A stretch of DNA of 49,798 bases from Chlorobaculum sp. Its GTDB lineage: Bacteria > Bacteroidota > Chlorobiia > Chlorobiales > Chlorobiaceae. The notes under the pieces are model-generated. The model was given only the letters and a program-made list of their open reading frames with translations, had not been told where the DNA came from and made no database searches. This document shows positions 28,101-37,267 of this stretch, piece after piece. The stretch lies in contig JAAXXD010000008.1 of NCBI GenBank assembly GCA_013334655.1, positions 1 to 49,798 of the forward strand. The letters run 5' to 3'. The position numbers and the translations under genes are program-made. Numbering within the stretch: position 1 is the stretch's first letter; each line of letters opens with the position of its first letter.

Positions 28101-29030
28101 TTACAATGGAATGCGGACGCCTGGCGCGGCGATTGCATTTCGGAGCGTCTCGCCACGCTCGATGATGGTGCCGGGCAGGAGCACCGAGTGCTCCACGACG
28201 GCTCCGGCGGCTATCGCGCAGTTTGCGCCGACCACCGAATTTTCGACGCGGGCTTCCGGGCTGATCGAAGCGTTGTCCGAAATCATATGCGGCAAAAAGC
28301 CGATCTCCCGCTTCATGCGCTCCGCAAGATGAAGGATACGCAAATTATCGTCGAGGTTCGCGCGGTAAAAGTTCGGCAGGGTGCCAATATCCTGCCACAA
28401 TCCGCGATGTTCGAAAAATGCGAGACCTTCGTTGTCCACCAGCCCGCAGAAGCCGGTTTCGACGATACCGGAAAACTCCGCTTTCAGGTGGCGGAAAATC
28501 TCCGGGCTGAAGACCGCCGTGCCGGTGTAGATGAATGATGACGAGAGGCCGGTGCCGCGCCGGTTGTTGAAGTCGAGCACCCGTCCGTCACGCACACCGA
28601 CGTGGCCGATCTCTGCCGCCATCGGGGTTTCGTGTAGCGCGAGCGTACCGCCGCAGCCGGAGCGCTTGTGCGTCTCGATGAGCGCCGTCAGGTCGATGTC
28701 GCTGATGATGTCGCTGTTGATGAGCACGAACTCCTCGCCATCGAGCAGGCGCTCGCACTTCTTCAGTCCGCCGCCCGTGCCGAGGATTTCGCGCTCCTCG
28801 GAGAGCACGATTTCGAGGCTTCCGAAATCATGCCGGTCGAAAAAGCGCTGGAGGCTTTCCGGGTGGTGGTGGATGTTGATGATCGCTTTGCGAATGCCCG
28901 CCGCCTTGAGCAGGAAGAGCGAGTAGCAGAGGCTCGGCACGTTCAGCACCGGCACGAGCGGCTTGGGCATCGTGTCGGTGATAGGTTGCAGGCGGGTGCC
29001 GAAACCGGCGGCAAGGACGAAAGCGTTCAT
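28101..29030 (-). CDS. murU: MurU-like sugar-phosphate nucleotidyltransferase
   Basis: MNAFVLAAGFGTRLQPITDTMPKPLVPVLN, EILGTGGGLKKC; operon with AmgK-like kinase. Confidence 0.75.
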   Translation of the reverse strand: MNAFVLAAGFGTRLQPITDTMPKPLVPVLNVPSLCYSLFLLKAAGIRKAIINIHHHPESLQRFFDRHDFGSLEIVLSEEREILGTGGGLKKCERLLDGEEFVLINSDIISDIDLTALIETHKRSGCGGTLALHETPMAAEIGHVGVRDGRVLDFNNRRGTGLSSSFIYTGTAVFSPEIFRHLKAEFSGIVETGFCGLVDNEGLAFFEHRGLWQDIGTLPNFYRANLDDNLRILHLAERMKREIGFLPHMISDNASISPEARVENSVVGANCAIAAGAVVEHSVLLPGTIIERGETLRNAIAAPGVRIPL

Positions 29031-30043
29031 CGTGAATTTCCGGCCATGAGCGGTTCGAGCAGACGGCCCGCCGCGGCAAGTTCTGGCTGGGCGGCGATGT
29101 ACTCCCGGAGGTAGCCGAGCGTTGGCCCGATGCTGTGCTCGAAGGCGCGGTTGCCGACCACAGTGGTCTGGTAGCAGAAGGTGCCGACCGCCTTGATGTT
29201 GCGCTGGAAGGCCATCAGATCGAACAGGCGGAGGTATTCCGCTTCATCCATCGCCGTGAGTCCGTGCCGGACGAGTTGCTCGAAGTGGTAGCGCTTCAGT
29301 TCATCGACCAGCTCCGAGTCGAGCCGCACATAAGAATCGCGCAGGAGCGACACGGCGTCGTACTGCGGCAGGCCGAGTCGGGCGTCCTGGAAGTCGATGA
29401 TGACCGGTTCGTCGCGAAACAGCATGATGTTGCGGCTGTGAAAATCGCGATGGTTCAGCACGAAGTGCTCCGGCAGCACGAGCAGGCCGGTGATGGCGAG
29501 GAACTCGTCGCGAAGCTGGCCGATAGCATGATCGTCGAGTCGGCCCCCGAAATAGTTTTTCAGGGCGTGTTCGATGAAAAAATCGAACTCGAACATCAGC
29601 TTTTCATGGTCGAAACTCAGCGAGAAGGGAATCATCGCGTCCGTCGATTCGCTGTCAGGCCTGATCGACTGGATGCGGACGAGAATGTCGATGATCTGGC
29701 GGTATCGCGCCGCAAGGTGCTCGCTGTCGAGCTGTGGAACTTCATCCTGGAGCATGAGGTCGCCGCAATCTTCGAGAAGCAGCAGGCCGTCCTCGTTGTC
29801 GATGCCAAGCAGTTCGGGCACAGGGATGCCATGTTGCTCGAAAAGGTTGCGGACAATCAGGAATGGGTAGCGTTCCGGCGCGGTCTCGCTGAAAACCGGA
29901 TCAGCGCAGACGACGAAAGTGCCGCCTGGGCCGGTCACTCTGAAATACTGCCGGTTCGAAGCGTCACCCTTGATGGTGCTGATTTCGAGTTGCGCCCGTT
30001 CTTCGGGCGGAAAGAGGAGGGGGATCGATTCCTGAAGTTCCAT
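29027..30043 (-). CDS. amgK: AmgK-like N-acetylmuramate/GlcNAc anomeric kinase (APH fold)
   Basis: LLLLEDCGDLML, FVLNHRDFHSRNIMLF, IDFQDARLGLPQYDAVSLLRD. Confidence 0.8.
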   Translation of the reverse strand: MELQESIPLLFPPEERAQLEISTIKGDASNRQYFRVTGPGGTFVVCADPVFSETAPERYPFLIVRNLFEQHGIPVPELLGIDNEDGLLLLEDCGDLMLQDEVPQLDSEHLAARYRQIIDILVRIQSIRPDSESTDAMIPFSLSFDHEKLMFEFDFFIEHALKNYFGGRLDDHAIGQLRDEFLAITGLLVLPEHFVLNHRDFHSRNIMLFRDEPVIIDFQDARLGLPQYDAVSLLRDSYVRLDSELVDELKRYHFEQLVRHGLTAMDEAEYLRLFDLMAFQRNIKAVGTFCYQTTVVGNRAFEHSIGPTLGYLREYIAAQPELAAAGRLLEPLMAGNSR

Positions 30044-30075
30044 GTAGCGTGACGGGTGAATGCGAGCCTAAAAAA

Positions 30076-30111
30076 AAAGCACCTTACGCGGGAGGATGCA
30101 TAAGGTGCTTT
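30076..30111 (-). terminator. Intrinsic terminator of csmB
   Basis: aaagcacctta...taaggtgcttt 11-bp stem preceded by A tract on + strand. Confidence 0.85.
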
Positions 30112-30128
30112 GAGGTCGGGAGAGTCGC

Positions 30129-30356
30129 TTACTTTTTCGGTGCGATGGCGGAAGAAACGCTCTGGAGAACCTGGGTGGCGGCACCAGCGAAGTTACCGAC
30201 CAGATCGGTAGCGGTCTTGCCAAGAGGCTCGGCAACGTCGGTCAGCGCTTTCAGGGCGGTGTTGGCCACGTCCATCTGCATCTGGAAGAGTTTGCCGAAG
30301 GTTTCGGTGAGGGTGTTGATTGCACCCGCGACATCGATGTTTGATCCGTTTGACAT
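30129..30356 (-). CDS. csmB: Chlorosome envelope protein CsmB
   Basis: MSNGSNIDVAGAINTLTETFGKLFQMQMDVANTALKALTDVAEPLGKTATDLVGNFAGAATQVLQSVSSAIAPKK. Confidence 0.95.
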   Translation of the reverse strand: MSNGSNIDVAGAINTLTETFGKLFQMQMDVANTALKALTDVAEPLGKTATDLVGNFAGAATQVLQSVSSAIAPKK

Positions 30357-30774
30357 GATGTTTATATGTTTAGTTGTTTAGAAAGCACGTAAGAGAAATT
30401 CTTTTCGCATGCTCAGGCTTTCGTGATTGGACAAAGCTAATATATTTTAAACAGTTGCGCAAGGGCGAGGAGGTAAAAAACGTAATGGCGATTTCTGCTT
30501 TTCGCAGGTATCGTCATCCTCTGCGACGAAGAGGATGGTGGCAGAAATACTCGGTTTCCACGCGCCGGAAACGTCGGCGCGCTCAGCCGTAAATGATTTC
30601 AGGAATGGCTTTTCCGGTTTGCAGCGTTTGTTTGCGGCGGGCGACTTTCATGCGGGGCAACTGCTGCGTGAGCCTGATACGGCGCGTTTCCAGGTTTGCC
30701 GAAGCAAGGAAGCGATCTGTTTTATTGTCATGCTGCTGTAACGGTGTTTGCTGAAGTCACGCGATCAGCCGCAT

Positions 30775-30897
30775 TCAGTTCGGTTTTTTATTCTGCGATT
30801 TGCCGATGAATCTGTTGAGCAGGAGCACCACGAAGATTCCGCCGATGAAAAAGCCGAGGGGGGCGAAAATAGTCGTGTAGTTGAAAGAATCGGTCAT
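30775..30897 (-). CDS. 40-aa single-pass membrane miniprotein (not in ORF track)
   Basis: MTDSFNYTTIFAPLGFFIGGIFVVLLLNRFIGKSQNKKPN*; one TM helix, basic C-terminus. Confidence 0.6.
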   Translation of the reverse strand: MTDSFNYTTIFAPLGFFIGGIFVVLLLNRFIGKSQNKKPN

Positions 30898-31126
30898 GGC
30901 TGATTCGTTATGATGGCAAGGCAGTTACCGGTGCGGTAACCATTTTTTCACCGATCAAAATAAAGAAAAAACGGTCATTCCAACAGCGATTTACCGGGGA
31001 AAGCTTTTGCACTTCCGGCTTTTTCCACCACTTGGCCGGGGGAAAAACCGGGGAACTCTTGTATTTTGAATCATGTTCATGGTAAAATCATAGAAATTCA
31101 TTTCAAGATCAAGCAGAGCAGTACTC

Positions 31127-31756
31127 ATGGAGGTTGTTGGAAGAAGCAGAGCCAAAGTCATCATCGAATCGCATCTGAACGAATCGGTGGTCTATTTCTC
31201 CGATCATGTCAGGATACTTAAGTGCAATCCGTACTGCACCGGAGTCTCCTACCTGAAGGAGCATGGCGTTTATCAGTGGATTTTTCAGGTCAACGACCCT
31301 CGTGAAAATCCCATCACGGCGGTGTTTTTCGTGACGCAGAACGAGGAGCATCTCGATAGCTCCGGCATCGTGCCCGCCGGTCCGGCAGCGCCTGAAGAGC
31401 CGCTGCCCGCGGGAACTATCTCCGGCCGCTGCATCAGGTGGGTCAACGCCTCGAAAGTGCCCGATGTGCCGCTGAACGAAAAAAATACCTTCATCGGACA
31501 GGCCAATACGAGGATTTGCCTTTATCATCTCGACAGTCAGCGCACCGAGGTGCATTTCGAAACCGACATCACGCTCGACTTCGAACTCTCCTTTCCGCTC
31601 AACCTCATGCCGGAGGGCATTCTGAAATTCATGACCGAGGCGATTATGTCCAAGATCATGCAGCAGGCGACCGAAAGTATGCTCTGCCAGGTGCAGAACG
31701 ACCTGTGCTGCATCGCCTCCGAGCTGAACGCATCGGGCGGCAAGATCGAGCACTGA
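31127..31756 (+). CDS. Conserved hypothetical, DUF1997-like
   Basis: 209 aa; VVYFSDHVRILKCNPYCTGVSYLKEHGVYQWIFQVND. Confidence 0.65.
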   Translation: MEVVGRSRAKVIIESHLNESVVYFSDHVRILKCNPYCTGVSYLKEHGVYQWIFQVNDPRENPITAVFFVTQNEEHLDSSGIVPAGPAAPEEPLPAGTISGRCIRWVNASKVPDVPLNEKNTFIGQANTRICLYHLDSQRTEVHFETDITLDFELSFPLNLMPEGILKFMTEAIMSKIMQQATESMLCQVQNDLCCIASELNASGGKIEH

Positions 31757-31905
31757 TACCGGCTTTCCACAAATCCTTGCGCGGCTGATTTCAATTGTTG
31801 CACAGGGATTTGTTTTTTTTTATTTTAATACCCTAAGGGGGTATGGGTAGTTAATGGCGTAAAGGCGAATCAAACGTTTTTTCCGCTCGGCGGGACAGGA
31901 CAGAA

Positions 31906-32157
31906 GTGATGAACGAAGATTGCAGAATGGACGATGTGATCGTCCGGCTCAAAAAGGTGAACGGCCAGGTTCAGGCGTTGATGAGAATGATCGAGGGCGG
32001 TGAGGAGTGCGACAAGGTGCTGACGCAGTTCCTCGCTGCCAAGGCGGCGCTCGACAATACCTACTCTCTTGTGCTGAACCGGAATCTCCAGAACTGCCTG
32101 AACCGGCAGGATGCGGGCAGCGTGGAAAAGATTATCAAACTCATATCGAAACAGTAG
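31906..32157 (+). CDS. CsoR/FrmR/CstR-family repressor
   Basis: 83 aa; RLKKVNGQVQALMRMIEGGEECDKVLTQFLAAKAALDNTYSLVLNRNLQNCL. Confidence 0.9.
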   Translation: MMNEDCRMDDVIVRLKKVNGQVQALMRMIEGGEECDKVLTQFLAAKAALDNTYSLVLNRNLQNCLNRQDAGSVEKIIKLISKQ

Positions 32158-33504
32158 ATGACCAAGATGGTAACCAGAAGGTTTTTCGCGTTGCTCGCGG
32201 CGGGTCTTGTGACCTGTTCGCAGGCCGAAGCGGCAACCATGAAGCTCTCGCTCGACGACGCGCTCAAGATCGCGCATGAACGGAACTCGATGCTCAAGGC
32301 GGCTCGCGCCAAAAACGACCAGGCTGACGCCCGGATCGAGCAGACTCGCCAGGGTTTCCTGCCGAAAGTGACGCTCTCCGAAACCGTGCTGCAAACCAAC
32401 GATCCCGGCGCGGTGCTGGTGTCGAAGCTCCAGCAGGAGTCCGCCTACTACAATTTCAATACCACGCCTCCCGATTTTGGTGACTTCTCGTTGAAAAATC
32501 TCAACCACCCGGGTGCGATCACCGATTTCCAGACATCGCTTCAGGTGATGCAGCCGATCTTCAACAAGGACGCCAACATCAGTCGCTCGATGGCCCGCAG
32601 CGCCCGCAAGGCGCAGGGGTTCATGACCGACCGCGCCGTGGAGACCATCGACCTCAATATCAAGAAGGCCTATTATGGCCTCATTCTCGCCAAAAAGAAT
32701 CTCGACGCCACCGAGCAGTCGATCCGCATCATGCAGGGTTACAGCAGCGAAGCCGCCCGCGGTTACGCCGCCGGGCTGGTAACCAAGTCCGACAAGCTCT
32801 CCACCGAGGTGCGGCTTGCCGAACTGCGAGACCAGAAGCTCCAGATTCAGGACGCCATCCGCAACGCCGAGGATGCGCTCCGTACGATGCTTGCGCTTGG
32901 CCCGGACGATACCGTCCAGCCGGTCGGCGATCTGAATGTCGATGCGAAGCTTTCGGCTTCGAAGGCCAGCGCCGACGGGCGCAGCGACCTCAAGGCGCTC
33001 GCGGCTTTTCAGGAGGTGACCGGCTACCAGCACGACATGGCTCGCGCACAGTATATGCCGAGGGTGAACGCCTTCGCGCAGCAGAACTGGCACGACAACT
33101 CCATTTTCGGCACCGAGGGGTCGAGCTGGACGATTGGTCTGAACGTGCAGTGGAATATTTTCGACGGCATGGCCACCAAAGGCAAGGTGGAGGAGGCGAG
33201 GGCGCAGGCGATGGAGGCCCGGTACAACTACGAGGCGGCCAGGCAGCAGAGCGACATGGAGATCGACATGGCTCGCCGCTCGCTTGTCACCTCCCGCGAA
33301 CGTATCGCCGTGGCAGGCCAGTCGCTCAATGCGGCGAAGGTAAGCTTCGATTTCATCGGCGAGCAGTTCAGAACCGGCATGGCCATGAGTTTCGAGCTGC
33401 TCATGCGCGAACAGGCCTGGACATGGGCGAAGATGCGCCTCAACCAGGCAAAGTATGATTACTGCATCGCCAAAAGCGAGCTGGAGTATTACAGCGCTCA
33501 TTGA
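32158..33504 (+). CDS. TolC-family outer-membrane efflux protein
   Basis: 448 aa; signal peptide, LSLDDALKIAHERN, coiled-coil repeats, C-terminal YDYCIAKSELEYYSAH. Confidence 0.9.
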   Translation: MTKMVTRRFFALLAAGLVTCSQAEAATMKLSLDDALKIAHERNSMLKAARAKNDQADARIEQTRQGFLPKVTLSETVLQTNDPGAVLVSKLQQESAYYNFNTTPPDFGDFSLKNLNHPGAITDFQTSLQVMQPIFNKDANISRSMARSARKAQGFMTDRAVETIDLNIKKAYYGLILAKKNLDATEQSIRIMQGYSSEAARGYAAGLVTKSDKLSTEVRLAELRDQKLQIQDAIRNAEDALRTMLALGPDDTVQPVGDLNVDAKLSASKASADGRSDLKALAAFQEVTGYQHDMARAQYMPRVNAFAQQNWHDNSIFGTEGSSWTIGLNVQWNIFDGMATKGKVEEARAQAMEARYNYEAARQQSDMEIDMARRSLVTSRERIAVAGQSLNAAKVSFDFIGEQFRTGMAMSFELLMREQAWTWAKMRLNQAKYDYCIAKSELEYYSAH

Positions 33505-33566
33505 TTCCGTTTTGATCATGAGCGTACAGCGAACGTCGTGATCGGTCCGGAACAATCCCGCCATTC

Positions 33567-33695
33567 GTGACAGCTTCGGTCGTCACGAATCTGGTCACGA
33601 CACGCATCAAGCCGCCCTCCGCAAAACCGCGCGAGGGCGCGAGAGTTACAACAGACAAGTACACGCAAGACAGAGCGAAGGAGGCTCAACACTAA
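33567..33695 (+). other. Short ORF (42 aa, GTG) overlapping RND start; possible remnant of a lost gene
   Basis: VTASVVTNLVTTRIKPPSAKPREGARVTTDKYTQDRAKEAQH*, TAATG overlap with RND gene. Confidence 0.3.
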
Positions 33696-36600
33696 TGAAT
33701 GAAGGTATAGCCGGGAGGCTTGCAAAGCAGTTCATCAACTCGAAGATAACGCCGCTTCTCATGCTGGCCTCTCTTCTGGTCGGCATCATGGCGACCTTCA
33801 TGACGCCGCGCGAAGAGGAGCCGCAGATCGTCGTGCCGATGGTCGATATTTACATCCCCTACCCCGGCGCGACCGCCGCCGAGGTTCAGGAGCGCGTGGC
33901 CAAGCCTATCGAACGCGCCGTGACCGAGATCAAGGGGGTCGATTACGTCTACTCGACCGCGATGCCCGATTTCGCGCTCGTGACCGTCCGCTACAAAGTC
34001 GGCGACAGCGCCGAGGAGAGCATGGTCAAGCTCTGGGCGACCTTGATGAAGTACATGGACAAGATGCCGCCCGGCGTGCAGATGCCGCTCATCAAGAAGG
34101 TCTCCATCGATGACGTGCCGGTGCTTAACCTCACCATCTGGAGCAAGGACAAGAGTCCGTACGAGCTTCGCCGGATCGCCACGCAGATGGCCGACCAGGT
34201 CAAGCAGACCGAGAATATCGGCGATGTCGAGATCAAAGGCGGCCTGAAGCGCCAGGTCAGAGTGATGCTCGACAAGCAGAAGCTCATGCGTTTCAATATC
34301 ACGCCGCTGCAGATTGCCCGCCAGATTCAGAGCACCAACAGCCAGATGACCTCGGGTGATTTCAAGGACATGAACGAGGCGATTGTCGTCAAATCTGGCA
34401 AGTTCCTGCAAAGCAGGGAGGATGTCGGCAACATCGTGGTCGGCATCTATGGCGCTGCGCCGGTGATGCTGAAGGATGTGGCCGAAGTCACCGACGGCCC
34501 CGAAGAGGTCAACAACTATACCGAGTTCGGCTGGGGCGCGGCTTCCGGCAACAAAGACAGAACCGACTATCCCGCCGTGACCCTCACCGTGGCCAAGCGG
34601 CAGGGGGCGGACGCGACCATGCTGGCCAACAAGGTGATGGAGAAGGTCGAGGGGATGAAGGGTTCGGTCATTCCGGCGGACGTCACCGTGACCGAGACGA
34701 GAAACTATGGCGAGACCGCATCGGAAAAAGTGTTCACCCTCTTGGAGCATCTGCTCATGGCGGTGGTCGCCGTGACGATTGTCGTCGGCTTCTTCCTCGG
34801 CTGGCGCGGCGCGCTCGTGGTGTTCATGTCGGTGCCGATCACCTTCGCCCTCACGCTGCTCGTGTACTTCCTGCTTCATTACACTCTCAACCGGGTGACG
34901 CTCTTCGCGCTCATCTTCGTGACCGGTATCGTGGTCGATGACTCGATCATCATCGCCGAGAACATTCACCGCCACTTCGCCATGAAGCGGCAGCCGAAGC
35001 TGATGGCGGCCATCACGGCAATCAGCGAAGTCGGCAACCCGACGATCCTGGCCACCTTCACGGTTATCGCGGCGGTGCTGCCGATGGTCTTCGTCTCCGG
35101 CCTGATGGGGCCTTACATGAGCCCGATGCCGATTGGCGCGTCGATGGCCATGATCTTCTCGCTGCTGGTCGCGCTCATCGCCACTCCCTGGCTCTCCTTC
35201 CGCCTGCTGAAGACGGACGAGGGGCACCACGAGGAGTACGACATCCGCAAGACCGGTTACTACAAGATGTTCGACAAGGTGCTCACCCCCTTCATCGACA
35301 GCACCTTCAAGACCTGGCTCGCCTTTGGCGTGGTCGGTCTGATGCTGGTTGGCGCTATCGCGATGGTTCCGCTCAAGATGGTACAGATGAAGATGTTGCC
35401 ATTCGACAACAAGAACGAGTTCCAGGTGATCATCGACATGCCGGAGGGCACGGGACTCGAACGGACGGCGCAGGTGGCAAAGGAGATTTCGGGCTACCTC
35501 AAGACCGTGCAGGAGGTGCAGAGCAGCCAGTACTATGTTGGCGTCAACGCGCCGATCAACTTCAACGGTCTGGTGCGTCACTACTATCTCAGGCGCGGCG
35601 ACAACAAGGCCGACATCCAGGTGAACCTGATTCACAAGGGCGAGCGCAGCACGCAGAGCCACGACATCGCCGAGCGCGTGCGTCCCGAGGTGCAGAAGAT
35701 CGCCATGAAGTATGGCGCGAACGCCAAGATCGTCGAGATTCCTCCAGGCCCGCCGGTGCTCTCCACCATCGTGGCCGAGATTTACGGCCCGGATCAGGCG
35801 TCGCGTATCGCGCTGGCCAAAGAGGTCAAGAAGGCTTTCGCCTCGACCCCCGGCGTGGTTGACGTGGACTGGATGGTCGAGGCCGACCAGAAGGTGTACG
35901 ATCTGGTGATCAACAAGGAACGGGCAGCCTTCCGTGGCGTGACCGCCGAGCAGATCGCCCAGACGCTGCGCATGTCGCTCGCTGGCGTCGATGTGGGTCT
36001 CGTCCATCTGCCGGACGAGCGCGAACCGGTCACGATCCAGCTTCGCCTGCCGAAGGCTGACCGCACTTCGCTCCGAGATCTTTCCAACATCTTCGTGCAG
36101 TCGCAGGGGATGAACTCGCTGACTTCGAGGCTGCGCCCGGGAATGCAGATTCCGCTCTCCGAGCTGGTGACGATTCAGGAGAAGGTGCAGGACAAGAGCC
36201 TGTTCCGCAAAGACCTGAAGGATGTGGTCTACGTGACTGCCGACGTAGCGGTCGTGACTGAAAGCCCGGTTTACGCGATGCTCGAACTCGACAAGAAGAT
36301 CGAGGCGCTCAAGCTGCCCGGCGGCTACAAGGTCAGCCCGCTTTACACCGCGCCGCCGAAAAACCAGAACAAGCTCGCCATGAAGTGGGACGGCGAGTGG
36401 CAGATCACCTTCGAGGTGTTCCGCGATCTCGGCACGGCGTTCGCGGTGGTGCTGGTGATCATTTACATGCTCATCATCGGCTGGTTCCAGTCCTTCAAGA
36501 CGCCGCTGATCATGATGATTTCAATTCCGCTGAGCCTGGTGGGCATCATTCCCGGCCACTTTATTCACCACGCCTTCTTCACGGCTACGAGCATGATCGG

Positions 36601-36928
36601 CATGATCGCGCTGGCGGGCATCATGGTGAGGAACGCGGTGCTCTTGATCGACTTCATCCAGATTCGCCGCGAGGAGGGGATTGACCTGAAGCAGTCGGTC
36701 ATCGAATCAGCGGCTGTCCGGACACGGCCCATCATTCTCACCTCGGGCGCGGTGGTTATCGGTTCGATTGTGATGCTTTTCGATCCTATATTTCAGGGAC
36801 TGGCCATCTCGCTCATCTGGGGTGGCGTGCTCTCGACGATCCTGACGCTGGTGGTCGTTCCGCTGGTCTACTACCTGAGCGAGAAGAAGGGCGAGAAAAA
36901 GAGGCTCGAAAACATGAAGTCGGCATAA
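33695..36928 (+). CDS. RND-family efflux permease (AcrB-like superfamily)
   Basis: 1077 aa; REEEPQIVVPMVDIYIPYPGATAAEV, TGIVVDDSIIIAENIHRHF, IALAGIMVRNAVLLIDFI. Confidence 0.93.
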   Translation: MNEGIAGRLAKQFINSKITPLLMLASLLVGIMATFMTPREEEPQIVVPMVDIYIPYPGATAAEVQERVAKPIERAVTEIKGVDYVYSTAMPDFALVTVRYKVGDSAEESMVKLWATLMKYMDKMPPGVQMPLIKKVSIDDVPVLNLTIWSKDKSPYELRRIATQMADQVKQTENIGDVEIKGGLKRQVRVMLDKQKLMRFNITPLQIARQIQSTNSQMTSGDFKDMNEAIVVKSGKFLQSREDVGNIVVGIYGAAPVMLKDVAEVTDGPEEVNNYTEFGWGAASGNKDRTDYPAVTLTVAKRQGADATMLANKVMEKVEGMKGSVIPADVTVTETRNYGETASEKVFTLLEHLLMAVVAVTIVVGFFLGWRGALVVFMSVPITFALTLLVYFLLHYTLNRVTLFALIFVTGIVVDDSIIIAENIHRHFAMKRQPKLMAAITAISEVGNPTILATFTVIAAVLPMVFVSGLMGPYMSPMPIGASMAMIFSLLVALIATPWLSFRLLKTDEGHHEEYDIRKTGYYKMFDKVLTPFIDSTFKTWLAFGVVGLMLVGAIAMVPLKMVQMKMLPFDNKNEFQVIIDMPEGTGLERTAQVAKEISGYLKTVQEVQSSQYYVGVNAPINFNGLVRHYYLRRGDNKADIQVNLIHKGERSTQSHDIAERVRPEVQKIAMKYGANAKIVEIPPGPPVLSTIVAEIYGPDQASRIALAKEVKKAFASTPGVVDVDWMVEADQKVYDLVINKERAAFRGVTAEQIAQTLRMSLAGVDVGLVHLPDEREPVTIQLRLPKADRTSLRDLSNIFVQSQGMNSLTSRLRPGMQIPLSELVTIQEKVQDKSLFRKDLKDVVYVTADVAVVTESPVYAMLELDKKIEALKLPGGYKVSPLYTAPPKNQNKLAMKWDGEWQITFEVFRDLGTAFAVVLVIIYMLIIGWFQSFKTPLIMMISIPLSLVGIIPGHFIHHAFFTATSMIGMIALAGIMVRNAVLLIDFIQIRREEGIDLKQSVIESAAVRTRPIILTSGAVVIGSIVMLFDPIFQGLAISLIWGGVLSTILTLVVVPLVYYLSEKKGEKKRLENMKSA

Positions 36929-36947
36929 CCTCAAACAGATACATCTG

Positions 36948-37256
36948 ATGAAAATGATCGCCATCATCGGTGACGAAGAGACCCGTCCGCTGATTCGCAA
37001 AATGTTCACTGCCAACCAGGTCAGCCTGTTCAGCAGCATCGCCATCCGGGGATGCTCATGCGAGTCGGGCGGAGAGTCACGCGCATGGTGGCCCGCGGGC
37101 AAGGATATTCCGAGCACCTACTCGTCGCTCTGCTTCGCGATTCTCGAAGACGAGAAGGCCGACAGGATCATGAACGAGATCGAGAAGAATCCCGTCGCCG
37201 CCGATCCCGCTTTTCCGGCGAAGGTCTTCATGATGAATGTCGAAAAGATGATCTGA
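36948..37256 (+). CDS. Small PII-like hypothetical protein
   Basis: 102 aa; KMIAIIGDEETRPLIRKMF...IRGCSCESGG...CFAILEDEKADRIMNEI; position after RND gene. Confidence 0.55.
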   Translation: MKMIAIIGDEETRPLIRKMFTANQVSLFSSIAIRGCSCESGGESRAWWPAGKDIPSTYSSLCFAILEDEKADRIMNEIEKNPVAADPAFPAKVFMMNVEKMI

Positions 37257-37267
37257 GGAGCGCAGCC

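Noticed and set aside
30535-30741. 68-aa plus-strand ORF upstream of csmB
   Set aside because: No recognisable domain or RBS support; probably chance.
33692-36007. 771-aa minus-strand ORF antisense to the RND permease gene
   Set aside because: His/Asp/Arg-rich, low-complexity composition typical of the antisense frame of GC-rich coding DNA; the sense strand encodes a clear RND protein.
37052-37267. N-terminal extension of the MBL-fold ORF
   Set aside because: Overlaps the upstream PII-like gene out of frame; ATG 37268 with preceding gaggagcg RBS fits the domain start.
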